Below, piece after piece: positions 52,318 through 61,970 of a stretch of DNA of 64,000 nt (its first letter is position 1; each line of letters starts with the position of its first letter). The notes below the pieces were generated by a model, which did not search any database, was not told where the DNA came from, and saw only the letters and a list, made by a program, of their open reading frames with translations. Both the position numbers and the translations under genes were made by a program. The DNA lies in contig SJOL01006408.1 of assembly GCA_004794785.1 (NCBI GenBank), forward strand, positions 489,000 through 552,999, read 5' to 3'. The stretch comes from Opisthorchis felineus. Its lineage: Eukaryota > Platyhelminthes > Trematoda > Opisthorchiida > Opisthorchiidae.

Positions 52318-52476
52318 GCGTGCATCGGTGGAATCGTGGTAACACGGTTGCCTCACCTGTCACATGTCCGGAGTTCGAATCCCACATGGTCAAGTATGGA
52401 CTTTGCTCTGAGCACTAATAAGAGTGAAACTCGAGTTCAGTGCTGTTCCATTTTGTCATGGACCCACCAGAATAAG
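52318..52476 (+). mobile_element. tRNA-derived SINE, family 2 (copy 2)
   Basis: The plus strand reads GTGCATCGGTGGAATCGTGG (A-box-like), GTCCGGAGTTCGAATCCCAC (good B box), then GCACTAATAAGAGTGAAACT, CGAGTTCAGTGCTGTTCC and ATGGACCCACCAG. It lies in the ABCA intron between the 51221 and 53881 exons. Confidence 0.72.
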
Positions 52477-53264
52477 TGCGCCAGGAAGGGTGAACTCGTG
52501 GAAATATATTCCTATTGATGGGCCATATAAAATTTTTTTGGTGTTTTTGACTAGTTTCGGTAAATAACTGCTACGATCGATGATTGAAGTGAAGGAAGTA
52601 CAATAATTTGGGTTACAGGTGAGTATCTGTTATTCAGATTAAGACCACCTAATTTGCGGATGCCTTTGTAAAGAGCGATCAACAGTTATCAACTCGACTG
52701 AGTCCCACACGAATGCTAGCCCGAAAGGCCCTCTGCTGTTCAAAATACGGATTTTGGCAACTTCCACTGTCACAGCTATTAGTCACTGCGGCTCGAATGG
52801 TATTAGCAGCCTACAGATTACATGGTTTGTTAACTCTCTTCATTGCCCTGCGTCTGCTGCACGCCCTGCTGGATCTTTTCCAGTGCTCAGTACTCTCTGA
52901 CGTCCTTGACGTGCTATTTGTCATCCTCATGTGTTCACCGACTCTAAAACCACTTTCTCTAGTTGATTGTCCTCTGGTGAACTTACTAGGGGCGTTGCAT
53001 TCATTAACTCCATATGCAAGAGAGCATATTCCAAATTAACCGCTGTACAAGGCGATATACTGTTTCCGGAACGCTACTCTAAAGTCAGACGTGATAGTAT
53101 GCGGTTACCAATCATGATTTATCATCCGCATGGGTGAACGACCAGGTGACATTGTGGTTTATCATCTCATCCATCCACATTTGGCTGCCAGAGCACCTTT
53201 ATATTTGTTCCTTTTGCGCTAACCTGTGCACATTTTGTTTCAGAACTAAAGATGAAAGAGCATT

Positions 53265-53410
53265 AGTGAAATACACTCATTTGCATACTAATTTGGTTTT
53301 GATGGCAGGCTCACCTGGAACTCAGCTGAATCACTCGTTTATGATGTTTTTAAGCTGTCGAATAGATTTCAGTAACATTATGAATAGTGTATTAAGTCTA
53401 CACAAAAGAA
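53265..53410. repeat. Inverted-repeat family, arm plus core in ABCA intron
   Basis: GAAATACACTCATTTGCATA, CTAATTTGGTTTTGATGGCA and CTCGTTTATGATGTTTTTAA form one arm. It runs into AGCTGTCGAATAGATTTCAG and GAATAGTGTATTAAGTC, the core in the opposite sense. Confidence 0.6.
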
Positions 53411-53880
53411 TATACTTTCAAAACCACTAGGTGATCTACATTTAAAGAGAAAAGACTTCCCCCGAGTCACACTCATGTAGTTGCGTCATCCAGCCAGTCT
53501 GCTGACAACTGACTACTCTGTTTGTCATGAAATCTGGCCAGCCTTCCAACTTCTAATGAAGAAGCTTTTGAGTCAGAAGCAAACTGTCGGATGAATTCAC
53601 CCATGGCCTCTCCCTCGGTTTCATGAATTTTTCAGTTGAATGAAAACTTTGTTTTGTATGGGATGAAAGTGATTATTGAGTTCTTGGCATCTATACTTTC
53701 GAATAAATTCAACAGGATAGTATCAAGGAAAGGGAGAAGATTTTACTATGAGGATACCTCACTTACATATGCACTCCAATTTGTGGTCAAATTAGCGTTT
53801 TCCTGGTTGCACACATGTTTCACGTTGCCGGAAAACGAGCACGCGATTTTTCTGACCCCACTCTGCCGTCTCCCACACAG

Positions 53881-54001
53881 ATCTTAAACAAAGAAATGGT
53901 ATCCTCTGAAGAAACCCACACCTATTTCTACACACATGCTCAGGTGGTTCACGCAACGATAGCTATTTTGCTCGGAGCGTACCTGGATTGCATATCGAGC
54001 A
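53881..54001 (+). CDS. ABCA-type transporter, exon with TM6
   Basis: The acceptor ctctgccgtctcccacacag ends at 53880 and the donor is AGCA|gtaagt (exon end 54001). It enters in phase 0 and leaves in phase 1. It encodes 40 residues. A polar stretch (NKEMVSSEETHTYFYTHAQ) is followed by a helix, about residues 21-38, with TIAILLGAYLD. In ABCA transporters TM6 ends with a similar leu-Tyr-(Leu)-Asp motif just before an extended glycine/proline linker, and the next exon provides that linker. The following intron is only 134 bases, the shortest in the gene. Confidence 0.75.
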
Positions 54002-54135
54002 GTAAGTTGATTATGACGGAATATCTTTTTTTGGATACACGCTACTGGTTTTCAACAGTAGCTGGAGTGAAGTGAGGAAATCGTTGTGGGTCCTGTGTCA
54101 TTCGTGAAACGAACACCCCACATCACTCCTTGCAG

Positions 54136-54313
54136 GTGGAACTGGACATAGATACGAATGGAATTTTCCATTTGTGTTCATCAAGATGTTCTTCCAGGCA
54201 CTGGACGTGAATTACGCCAGCATGGAGCAATCATCAATATTCATCAAGGGAAACCCGAATCGAACAATTGATCGTCTGGTTGAGGAGTCCAAACTGGAAT
54301 TCACCCGGGTCTG
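54136..54313 (+). CDS. ABCA-type transporter, post-TM6 linker exon
   Basis: The acceptor is cactccttgcag (ends 54135) and the donor is GTCTG|gtaagc (exon end 54313). It enters in phase 1, giving a Ser codon across the splice, and leaves in phase 2. It encodes 58 full codons. The start, SGTGHRYEWNFPF, lines up in pattern with the Pro/Gly-rich segment after the last helix of ABCA membrane domains (glycine, basic, aromatic, Trp, Phe-Pro). The rest (NPNRTIDRLVEESKLEF) looks like the linker leading to the nucleotide-binding domain. The next exon would begin with one base of a Trp codon (TG|G). I did not find it before 64000. Confidence 0.75.
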
Positions 54314-54967
54314 GTAAGCATTTGAGATTTGTTAGTATACACTTGTTTCCGGTTCAAATCGAAATCATTATCAAATCAGCTGCAACTTGAGAAAGTCATT
54401 TTGGTCTGCTTATACCCACGCTAGGCAGGTTACGACAGTCATTATGAGTGTGAAATGAGTGTGATCATGTTTCCGATTGGTAGTCATTTCGATTAATCAC
54501 CGGTCCCAAATTTGTACCCCCAACCAACACAGTACAGTTCATGGAAATCCGACCTTCATTGGTTGTCTGACTAACTAATCGCCTAGCTTTTATATGTTTC
54601 TACGTCTTTGGAAGCCGCGCACGTCGATCGTAAATCGAAATTGACCGCAATTAGTAGCCACCCAGATATGGACAAAATGTTCCAAGCAGAAGGTTCGCAC
54701 GAATTACCATCCCATAGTGGTACTGCGGCACAGCCTATATCAGCTGCAACCTAAGTCACAATAGCTCCCGCGTTTGTACCCCTTTGGGTAACAAAAAGGT
54801 TGGCTTATGTTGCTTATGGCTCCGGAAGTTACTGTTTGTATTCTGGAACTGGTCATTTCGGACAGCCTGTCATTAGAAGGGCTACCTGAAAGTTCCCACC
54901 ATATTTACTGTTGGCTTGTGGGTGAATGGAGGTTATGCACATCTTAATTGACCTTACACTCACTCAT

Positions 54968-56155
54968 TCACTTCAACAAGTCACTGACTGTGACCTTAGG
55001 AAGTCCCAGTCCAATAACAGCCTTGGCGGACTGAGGAAAGCAGATCCCTCGATAAGAGATGATTATCGGTTGGTGGACCAAAAAGTCGACATCACAACCA
55101 ATTGCACGTAGGGCTGAGATTGTGGCGAGGGAATATTGACCAGCACCATACTTCTGCTTCTTCTCATTCCATACAGTCACTCCGCGCCCATCCGAGACTG
55201 TGCTGATGTCTATCTCAGTTGCTCGGCGCTCACGAACAGCGATTAGGTCAGGTTTGATGAACAACGTCGAAGTAGGTGCTCTTAACTCCTCAAAGACGGT
55301 GTATCCCAGGAGACGGAGACGTTTTGCGAGTTCCCTTGCAACCCGATTATGATGAGCACATCTAGTATCATGCGTGGTCCAGCAGGACTGCGAAATATGC
55401 ACCAAACTCTCCGGTTGGCCACAGTTTCCACGACAGAAGATCGTCTAGCCACCGTGACCACGCCGAGAGCTTCTAACTCTCGTCCTAAGCAGGTTGCATA
55501 GGAGCTGGATACCGCGGATAAATATCCGAGGAAACACTCGTTCTGAAAATACAAGCCATCGATTCGAAAGAGGCGAAGCGAACAACTCTCGTAAACCGGG
55601 ACCGTCAACGCTGTTGGGCAGACTATCACCCCAAGCGACCACCAGCTTATCCTTGGTGTTTACACATGCACCATGGACTCGGATAGGAAGGCTGAGATCC
55701 TGAACAATCTTGCCAAATGCGGACTCGTTGACTACATTGCGTAGTACTCGGCACTGGGTAGAAAAGAACTTTTCCATACGCGCTCCCCGCTGCATCGGGA
55801 TTGTTGCACTCAGACTTGGGATACCAAGTTCCCCATGTTGTTTACCGGCTTGAATGTAGCTGACCGGGGTGTCCTTCGGTAGACGTAGCCAGCCATGAAT
55901 AGATTGCCTGATGTAGTTGTCCAACCTTCTGAGTGTGTTTCGGTGGACTTGGCTTAGCACGAGTGAATATGTCAGCCTCGGTATCAGGTAGTTCCTCGTG
56001 ATCTCCATTCTTTGATGCGGCTTCAACGGGGCACGCGTCGCCTCATCGAGCAGTTTGAGCAGCTGCTGTCGGTGGTTGAGGACTCCCTTCCCCTTGAAAG
56101 TAAAGGGGATGCCCAAGTATGTCACGGTGTCTGTCACACAAAGGAGTGATGATTT
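54968..56155 (-). pseudogene. R2-like thumb, CCHC knuckle and restriction-like endonuclease
   Basis: The frame continues after the 56150 frameshift with TVTYLGIPFTFKGKG, a typical post-palm segment, then a helical region (GELGIPSLSATIPMQRGARM). An in-frame TAG at 55445 separates it from FCRGNCGQPESLVHISQSC, the R2-type CCHC knuckle. The endonuclease core has KPDLIAVRERRATEIDIST, with Lys-Pro-Asp and a second acidic residue (EID) at PD-(D/E)xK spacing. Downstream are NEKKQKYG and, near the C-terminus, VIGLGLPKVT. The stop (TGA) is at 54968. In R2 elements this domain nicks the target to prime reverse transcription. Confidence 0.85.
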
Positions 56156-57050
56156 CCTCAGCGAATGGTTTGACTGAGACTGCTGTCGCCCGATGTTTCC
56201 TGTCACCACAAATCACCATCGCTTTCGTCTTTCGGGCGGTAATCTTCATATCAGCTCTTCCCAACTCGACCGCAGCAACTTCAAGCTTCTCTTTAAGGCA
56301 AGCCTGACTTTCTGCACACACGAACCAGTCGTCAGCAAAGGCAAAACCATCCATTAGGGTGTCATGAACCTGGTATCCTAGTTGCGGCATCGACAATCCA
56401 AGAACCTCATCCATTGCCATGATGAACAATAATGGGGAAAGTGGATCTCCTTGCCTCATGCCTCTGTGGCAGTGAACCTCGGAATTCGGGAAGACTGCTA
56501 CAGCATTCTCATAGGACTGTGTGATGTATTGAACTAGAGGTGATGGTGCTCCAAACGCCTCGGCAGATCTGACGATCGTGTCATGCGAAACCGAATCAAA
56601 CGCTTTCGAGATATCAACAAACCCCAAGATGAGGTTAGAAGCAGTCACTAGAGAGTGACAAAGCGGGGCATATAACAGCGATGTAGCTTCCAAACAACCG
56701 TCTCGATGTAGAAATGCAGACTGGAGTGAGAACAGTTGCAATTTACGGCTCCAGCGATCAGCAAGCACCTTATGAAGGCATCGGACAAGGATAGATGATA
56801 CGGAGATCAGTCTCAGTTGGCCCGGTGAAGTCGGATTTGGAACCTTCGGAACTAGGGTAATACAAGCACGACACGGATGTGGGGGACAACCCCCAGATAA
56901 TAATACTAAGTTGAAATACCCAGCGAGCACATTAGCATTGAACCGGCGGAGTATCCTTGGCGTGAGCTTTCCAGGCCTGGGGACGAATTGCGCATAACAC
57001 GGATCGTACGACCGACTTCCTCTCCTGTAATTGGCTCGGTCAGACTCCAA
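56043..57050 (-). pseudogene. R2-like reverse transcriptase domain
   Basis: This is the longest single open frame in the window. It encodes fingers and palm of a non-LTR reverse transcriptase, with motifs LVPKVPNPTSPGQLRLISV, FVDISKAFDSVSHD, RQGDPLSPLLF and the catalytic GFAFADDWFV (Asp pair intact). The true entry is by frameshift near 56975, where the upstream frame ends NSSPGLE and this frame takes over at KLTPRILRRFNANVLAG. The true exit is near 56150, where the chain shifts to the frame of 55445-56209 (CVTDTVTYLGIPF). The residues after 56150 in this frame are therefore not native. The catalytic residues are preserved although the element is dead, which suggests decay is not ancient. Confidence 0.88.
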
Positions 57051-57944
57051 TCGGATGGTACTACTGCGCGACTTGGCCGGCTATCCACGTGTTTTGGAGC
57101 TGAGAGCACCTGTTTCCAATACTGCTCGGCGTCCAGAGGTAGGCCGCAGTTACCTTTGTATAGATCCTTCCATGACCCATCGAGCATAGCAGACGCTGCA
57201 TCTTCTAGTCTTCGGTGGTATAGGGTCTGGATGGCGGCGTAGGTGTCTCGGTGGATCTGCTTTCATTTGGCCGGCACAAGATAGGATAGCCAACGGCGGC
57301 GTCGGGATACAGTTTTCCAGGTGTGTGGAAATGTCCTGGAGGCGTGGAGGTCCAGAAGCGACAGGACTTGCTCCGGTGTCCTGATGCCAGACTGCAACCC
57401 TCGGGCAAATGCCAGAAGGTCAACACTAGCAAGCGAACTGTCAGCATGGGATTCCAAGAGTGACACGGCGCAATCCACGGTTTGTTTAAACCAGACGCTT
57501 TAGATATCGGCTTCTGACGAGTAGGCCGCCATTTTACCGATGGTTTGCTCAGGGCTATCAGATGATGATTTGTCCTGTTGTGCTTGCCAGTTAAGCACCC
57601 GTAACCTGGTTTTGATGCTGATAGCCGATCAACCAGGAAAATACTGCTCCAATCTCGCGAACAGCGCGGTTTGCGTGCCACAAGACGGATATAAGTTGTT
57701 AGCCAGGCGCAAGAGCGATTGTGACTCTTGTTGGGACCAACGGGCCCCGGAATACTTCACTCGGCCAAGCTTATCTGCATTATGCTGAGTGGGGTGTACG
57801 TGCCGGCGATGTTGACTCAGGCCAATCTTCGTCGGAAAAAGGCGGGAACAATCAGTGCAGGCCAATTGGGCGACCATGTTCGTACCAACACTTTCCTTGT
57901 TGTGAACTCGACGGTGGGCTACCAAGCCAGCTTTCGACTTGCAG

Positions 57945-58115
57945 CAGTTGCCACATTGGTAATTGATCAGGTGGCTGTTGATCTGTTAGCCGAGCTTGGA
58001 AATTGAATTGCAAATCAATTGCCAAGCTCGGCGAACAGATCAACAGCCACCTGATCAATTACCAACTAATGCACCCGAGCTACCGATATTCCAACAAATT
58101 ACCAGTTGCCACATT
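57945..58115. repeat. 13-bp target-site duplication flanking the fold-back insert
   Basis: Identical CAGTTGCCACATT at both ends. Removing the insert and one copy restores continuous zinc-finger coding in the host element. Confidence 0.85.
57958..58102. mobile_element. 145-bp fold-back insert inside R2-like element
   Basis: The insert is bounded by a 13-bp direct repeat, CAGTTGCCACATT, at 57945-57957 and 58103-58115. The left 50 bases and the block ending near 58063 are inverted copies with only a few mismatches (GGTAATTGATCAGGTGGCTG against its complement), separated by a short AT-rich centre. About 30 more bases follow, and the end again reads as GGTAATTTG in inverse. The sequence CTCGGCGAACAGATCAA also occurs, diverged, at 17310-17400 and 36645-36760. 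This is probably a non-autonomous element, or two inverted 3' fragments of one, inserted by target-primed or transposase-like activity. Confidence 0.8.
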
Positions 58116-58354
58116 CCTCACACGTGAGCCCCACGAGTCTCTCCTGTGTACTGGTTGGAACAGGTGCGGAGGCGCCAGATGATTCGTATTGTACATTGTC
58201 GAAAGTAACCAGCACATTGAAACCAAACAGGATGGTTAGCCCTGTCTGGAGTTGCTGAACTCTTAGCTCATCCAGACTGACGTCCAGGCTCCCCAGTCGG
58301 CTCCATGAGGAGGTGGTGCAGCTCCTCATAATCATCATCTTCTTCCTCATGGCA

Positions 58355-58425
58355 ACTATACTACTACTACTATAATAATCGTCATCATCAGCAACAACAG
58401 TGACAACAACAAGAAGCAAAAGATC
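58355..58425. repeat. Trinucleotide microsatellite cluster
   Basis: CTACTACTACT, CATCATC and AACAACAACA in sequence, just upstream of the R2-like coding start. It limits how far the element's 5' end can be traced. Confidence 0.7.
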
Positions 58426-58631
58426 ATGATTTTTAATATTACTCCTTGATTTGGCTACCACGAGCAAATTATAGAAAGAAAAGATCTGGAATGAGATCAA
58501 AGTTGAGAGAGTCGAAGCTTAGAGCTGAGCTAATTGATCTTGACTGAGCAGTTTAGGGATGCAAGCTCACCAATAACTACAGAATATTGCCTCTAGAGAA
58601 GTTTCTCCGAAAGCCTCCTTCCCAACCAGGA

Positions 58632-59060
58632 CATCATCATCGTTGACAGCAAACCAAATGAGAATAACGGCACTTCACTGCCACATGGCCATGTCAGTTT
58701 ATCTGAACTATAATAGAAAGAAGAAAATATGATATAGGGTCAGGGATATAGGGATAGAGTACCACAAATAGTCGGGGTGCCTACACCTCCAGCACTCAGT
58801 AAGACAATCTGGATAGAAACTGACAGCAAGACATTTGCTAATCTGGTTAGAATGTGAAATGGAAGCCTTCTTAACTCAATCCTGTCCTCGGTTGACCATC
58901 GGTCGTTCTTCTCCAGAACGACTAAGGATTCTCAGACAACGGTAGGTACATGACCTAACCAGGGTAAACTGCAGTTTACAGTGGGTCTTTCACTGAGCGT
59001 ATGTGTGGTCTGCTATCGTTGAATACACTTGCGCCCATTGTGTTAGCTGGGTAGAAGCTG
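58632..59060 (-). mobile_element. CR1-like 3' end with GAT tail
   Basis: The minus strand reads a weak C-terminal RT trace near 58960 (SLPWLGHVPTVV), then the same 3' UTR as 30190-30430 and 32088-32300: TTTCTATCCAGATTG, a GTGCCTACACC-type stretch in complement, TGGCAGTGAAGTGCC, and GATGATGATG ending at 58632. The coding part is almost gone. Confidence 0.6.
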
Positions 59061-59361
59061 GCTAGTGGATGCAATCAGAATAAAAATCGAGGATCCTTGT
59101 ACACTTTCTCTAAATCATAGTCTGGCGTCCTTCTGACCCCCAGGTAGAAGAGGAGACAAGAGAAGCTAGTACCGCAAACAGGCCCAAAAACAGAAACATG
59201 TGGATGAGCGCTCCAGTTGCGGTGCTGCGTGTGACTGTCTTTGTAGTTTAGGCATTGACACAGAGACCTGAGGATGACCGAAAATCTCTGATACTCCAGG
59301 TGGTTTATTTAGCTTCTTTTCTACGGGCAATGGATATCACAACATCTTGGGGAAAAATCGT

Positions 59362-59522
59362 CCAGCTGCAACACTTTTGGTGTCTACCTGCTATGCTACC
59401 CTAATGAGGCACGAGGACAGAGATACTGCCTGGTTGCTCAAGCCTGGACAGGAGCTGTCGAGATGGCGAATTACGGACATTCCGGTCATAATTTCGCACA
59501 CTGACCACTGAGCTACCTCGAA
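59362..59522 (-). mobile_element. tRNA-derived SINE, family 1 (copy 5, deleted)
   Basis: The plus strand shows AGATACTGCCTGGTTGCTCA, AGCCTGGACAGGAGCTGTCG, GGACATTCCGGTCATAA and ACTGAGCTACCTCGA. The part holding the B box is missing about 15 bases. Confidence 0.72.
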
Positions 59523-60429
59523 TTACATCCACTTGAATTTGGATTCGGTACTACATGGGGTTGTTCTGTGTCATTTCCTGGTCCGATCCTAAAAATATAT
59601 TAGCTTTTCAAACCGACCTTCTGGGGACACTACGCAGATTCGATGCAAGGAGTATATTCATTGTCAACAAAAGTTCTGCATACTGCAGTCTCACTCAGAG
59701 CTCTAGACATCGACAGAAAGTGCGCGACGGGTAAAAAAGCCTGCACGCCATTTTTGTGTGTTAGCGTGGGAAACACGGGTGACTGGTAGTGGGAAAGCAT
59801 CTGAATCCATGCTCCGTCACGAATGTTGCACCTTTCAAGAGCCAGTGAATCAGTGCCACTTTGCTTTGTTTTAAGATGGGCTGTCCGCTCTCAATCGGTT
59901 CATGCTTGTTGAGGCGAAGAGAATTCCTAATTTCCTGGATAACTCACTCAGAAACTCAGGGCGTTCATAACGTTTGTTTTGGAATAACTTACATCTAGGT
60001 CGAAGAATGACAATAAATCTTGTCTAGGTATTCAAGTTCTATTTTTTAAGAGCAATGACTTTAGGCCGTTCGGTCCATCCAGCACCGAGCAAATGATGAA
60101 AGAAATGACGACAAAGCCTCTCCCGGTTCCACTTGAAGAAGTGTTGGAAAGGCTAAAGTTATACAATTTCGCTATTTCAAACCTACAATCTAGGAAAAAA
60201 TAATGTTTCCACTCTCTCTAATGTTTTACAAGGCAATGCAGGACTTAGAGAAGAGACAATCGGGCGTTACTGTTTTGAGAAATAAGTTCCACTTCATCCC
60301 TAAATTTTCCAGACCTAGGTAACACCAAAACTGGCCATATAGGCCGTTTGTGCAAGCCGGCCACTTTCGAATGGGGAGATAGCTGTTTTAAATAGTGACA
60401 GTATAGTGCAGGTATACTGTATTGCGCAC

Positions 60430-61970
60430 AACGATTTAGAACGGATGGAGCTGTACATATTTTGTGAAAGCTACGCAGGTGCAAAGACTGTGTGACAGTG
60501 GTCGTATTCATTGATTTGAAAGCTGCCTCTGACTCTGTGGACCGTCAGGCAATATGGCAGTGCCTGTGGAGTAAATGTGTCGCGCATAAAGTCCTGACCT
60601 TCTTTAAGGTGCTGTACGCCAACTCCCGCGGACGCGTGAAGGTCTAAGGCAAGCTCTCACATGAGTTCAATACATCAAGTGGCGTCAGACAGGGCTGTCC
60701 TCTTTCGTCTTTCCTCTTCAACTTTGTCACTACCATGATTATGGAAGACCCATTAGCAGCCTCTAATGCCTGCGGGATCGAAACTCTCTCAGGGCATTCG
60801 ATCACATATATCGAGTACGCAGACAACATGGCCTTTCTGGGATTTGACGTCATCGTAATGCAGACAACACTAAATAATCTAAATAATTCTGCGTCACGGC
60901 TTGGCATACGCTTCACACCCGCGGAGTGTACAGTGCTGCCGCAAGACTGGGTGGGCTCGAACCGTAATTTCATGCTTACGGATGAGTCGTCTGACGTAGT
61001 AGACAAATTTCATCTAACTGGACAGCTGTTTCAGTCCAGGTGGTCTAGCCAAATATGATATATCCATCCGGATTGGGAAGGTCAGGACAGCTTTCATGAA
61101 TATGCATAATTTGTGACGAAGGCGTGACATGGACTTATTCGTCAAGGGTCGATTTGGTCGAGTCCGTGCGCTTGTAGCGGCTCCACTTTGCCCAATTAAC
61201 TTTTCAACCGCCTCGCTTAGTTTGATCAGTAAAAGTACACTTGACATTTCCCATCATTTTTGTTTACGCTACTACCACCTGCATCACGTGCCATGCGTAC
61301 AATGCTGGTCAACATCGGGTCAAGTTGTTTTTGTGCAACGATCAAGTGAGAATGGCCGTATGTGGTTTCCCATAGGGTTTTCACGTAACGTACAATAAAC
61401 AGACCTGCAACTCGATGCGGCTGACACGCGCGCGTACACACAGGACAAGACTCAACAGGTCCACGGACAATCAAAGGACCTCACTGTGCCAGCGCAGCAC
61501 GCACATACGGCAACAATACACACCACTTTGCTCCAGCTAAGTTCCGTACACAATACGGACTTGTGTTTAACAGCCATTGTGCTCTCACTCGGTCACCACA
61601 CACTCCATAGTATACGGATAGTAGACGGATAGTACACAGATCAGAAACCTGGCCACTGAACGCCGAGGACGTCAAAAGACTTTCAGTGTTTGACCATCGA
61701 TGTCTTCGGAGCATTGCCCGAGTCTGTTGGGAACACAGAATAAGCAATGCTGAAGTACGTCGAATGGTATTCGGAAGAAATAACTCACCCTCGATAGATG
61801 AACTGATCATACCCTTGCGCTGGCTTGGTCGCGTGCTCCGTAAGCCTGTCCATCGACTTCATTGAAGAGCCCTTTTCGCAAAACTACGCAAAGGGTGGAA
61901 ACCAGCCAGAGGTGGTCAAACAATAACTTGGCAGCGAAGCGTGAAAGACATTATCAGCAAACCCAGCTGC
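60430..61970 (+). mobile_element. CR1-like non-LTR retrotransposon fragment (RT to C-terminus), with insertion
   Basis: RT motifs read VVFIDLKAASDSVDRQ (60499 on), then SGVRQGCPLSSFLFNFV, then ITYIEYADNMAFLGF. The catalytic pair is YADN at 60816-60827, so the second Asp is lost. A stop lies near 60645. The chain continues (LGIRFTPAECTVLPQDW, DISIRIGKVRTAF) to about 61185, breaks, and resumes at about 61645 with ETWPLNAEDVKRLSVFDHRC, then RWLGRVLRKPVHRLH and GWKPARGGQTITWQ. This is the conserved C-terminal region of CR1/Jockey-group RTs of flukes. No endonuclease domain remains, so the copy is 5' truncated. Confidence 0.82.
61185..61645 (-). mobile_element. About 460-bp insert splitting the CR1-like element (LTR- or SINE-like)
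   Basis: The flanking RT peptide is cut between VRALV and SETWPLN, which are adjacent or nearly so in related copies. The inserted segment, read on the minus strand, matches the block at 12640-13085 in several places. One is GATTGTCCGTGGACCTG versus AATTGTCCGTGAACTTG, followed by a run of CG dinucleotides. The other is near the end (ACTAAGCGAGGCGGTTGAA versus ATTAAGCGAAGTTGGTTGAA). The size and lack of coding fit a solo LTR, but I could not define TG/CA ends or a clean target duplication. Confidence 0.5.

Larger units (their letters stand above)
57629..58136 (-). pseudogene. R2-like element N-terminal zinc-finger/Myb region, interrupted
   Basis: Read from the high coordinate down, this encodes QERLVGLTCEECGN, is interrupted by the 57958-58102 insert, and resumes with CGNCCKSKAGLVAHRRVHN. 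A second finger follows (CTDCSRLFPTKIGLSQHRRHVH), then a Myb-like patch (RWSQQESQSLLRLANN). In R2 elements these fingers and the Myb motif bind the target DNA. The frame ends at an in-frame TGA (57629) after LEQYFPG, but the same frame continues recognisably beyond it. Without the insert the first finger would have ordinary C2H2 spacing (C-x2-C-x12-H-x3-H). Confidence 0.8.
54968..58250 (-). mobile_element. R2-like non-LTR retrotransposon, nearly full length, inactivated
   Basis: One decayed ORF can be followed for about 3.2 kb. In order it has: a first C2H2 finger (CEECGN... continuing after an insert to H-x3-H), a second finger (C-x2-C-x12-H-x4-H, about 57830), a Myb-like segment (GARWSQQESQSLL), reverse transcriptase with FADD at 56325-56339, a CCHC knuckle (C-x3-C-x7-H-x4-C, about 55435-55385) and a PD-x(n)-D restriction-like endonuclease (KPDLIAVRERRATEIDIS). 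This order defines R2-clade elements. Disruptions are in-frame stops at 57629, 57500, 57263 and 55445, frameshifts near 56975 and 56150, and a 145-bp insert at 57958. The terminal stop is at 54968. The 5' end is uncertain: sequence beyond 58250 grades into microsatellite. It sits downstream of the last ABCA exon, not in rDNA. Confidence 0.88.

Noticed and set aside
52713..53039. 108-codon hydrophobic plus frame
   Set aside because: It looks membrane-like, but the phase chain is already satisfied without it and no ABCA motif is present.
58099..58500. 134-codon minus frame taken as a separate gene
   Set aside because: Its end is the start of the R2-like zinc finger, its middle is microsatellite, and its last residues enter the fold-back insert.
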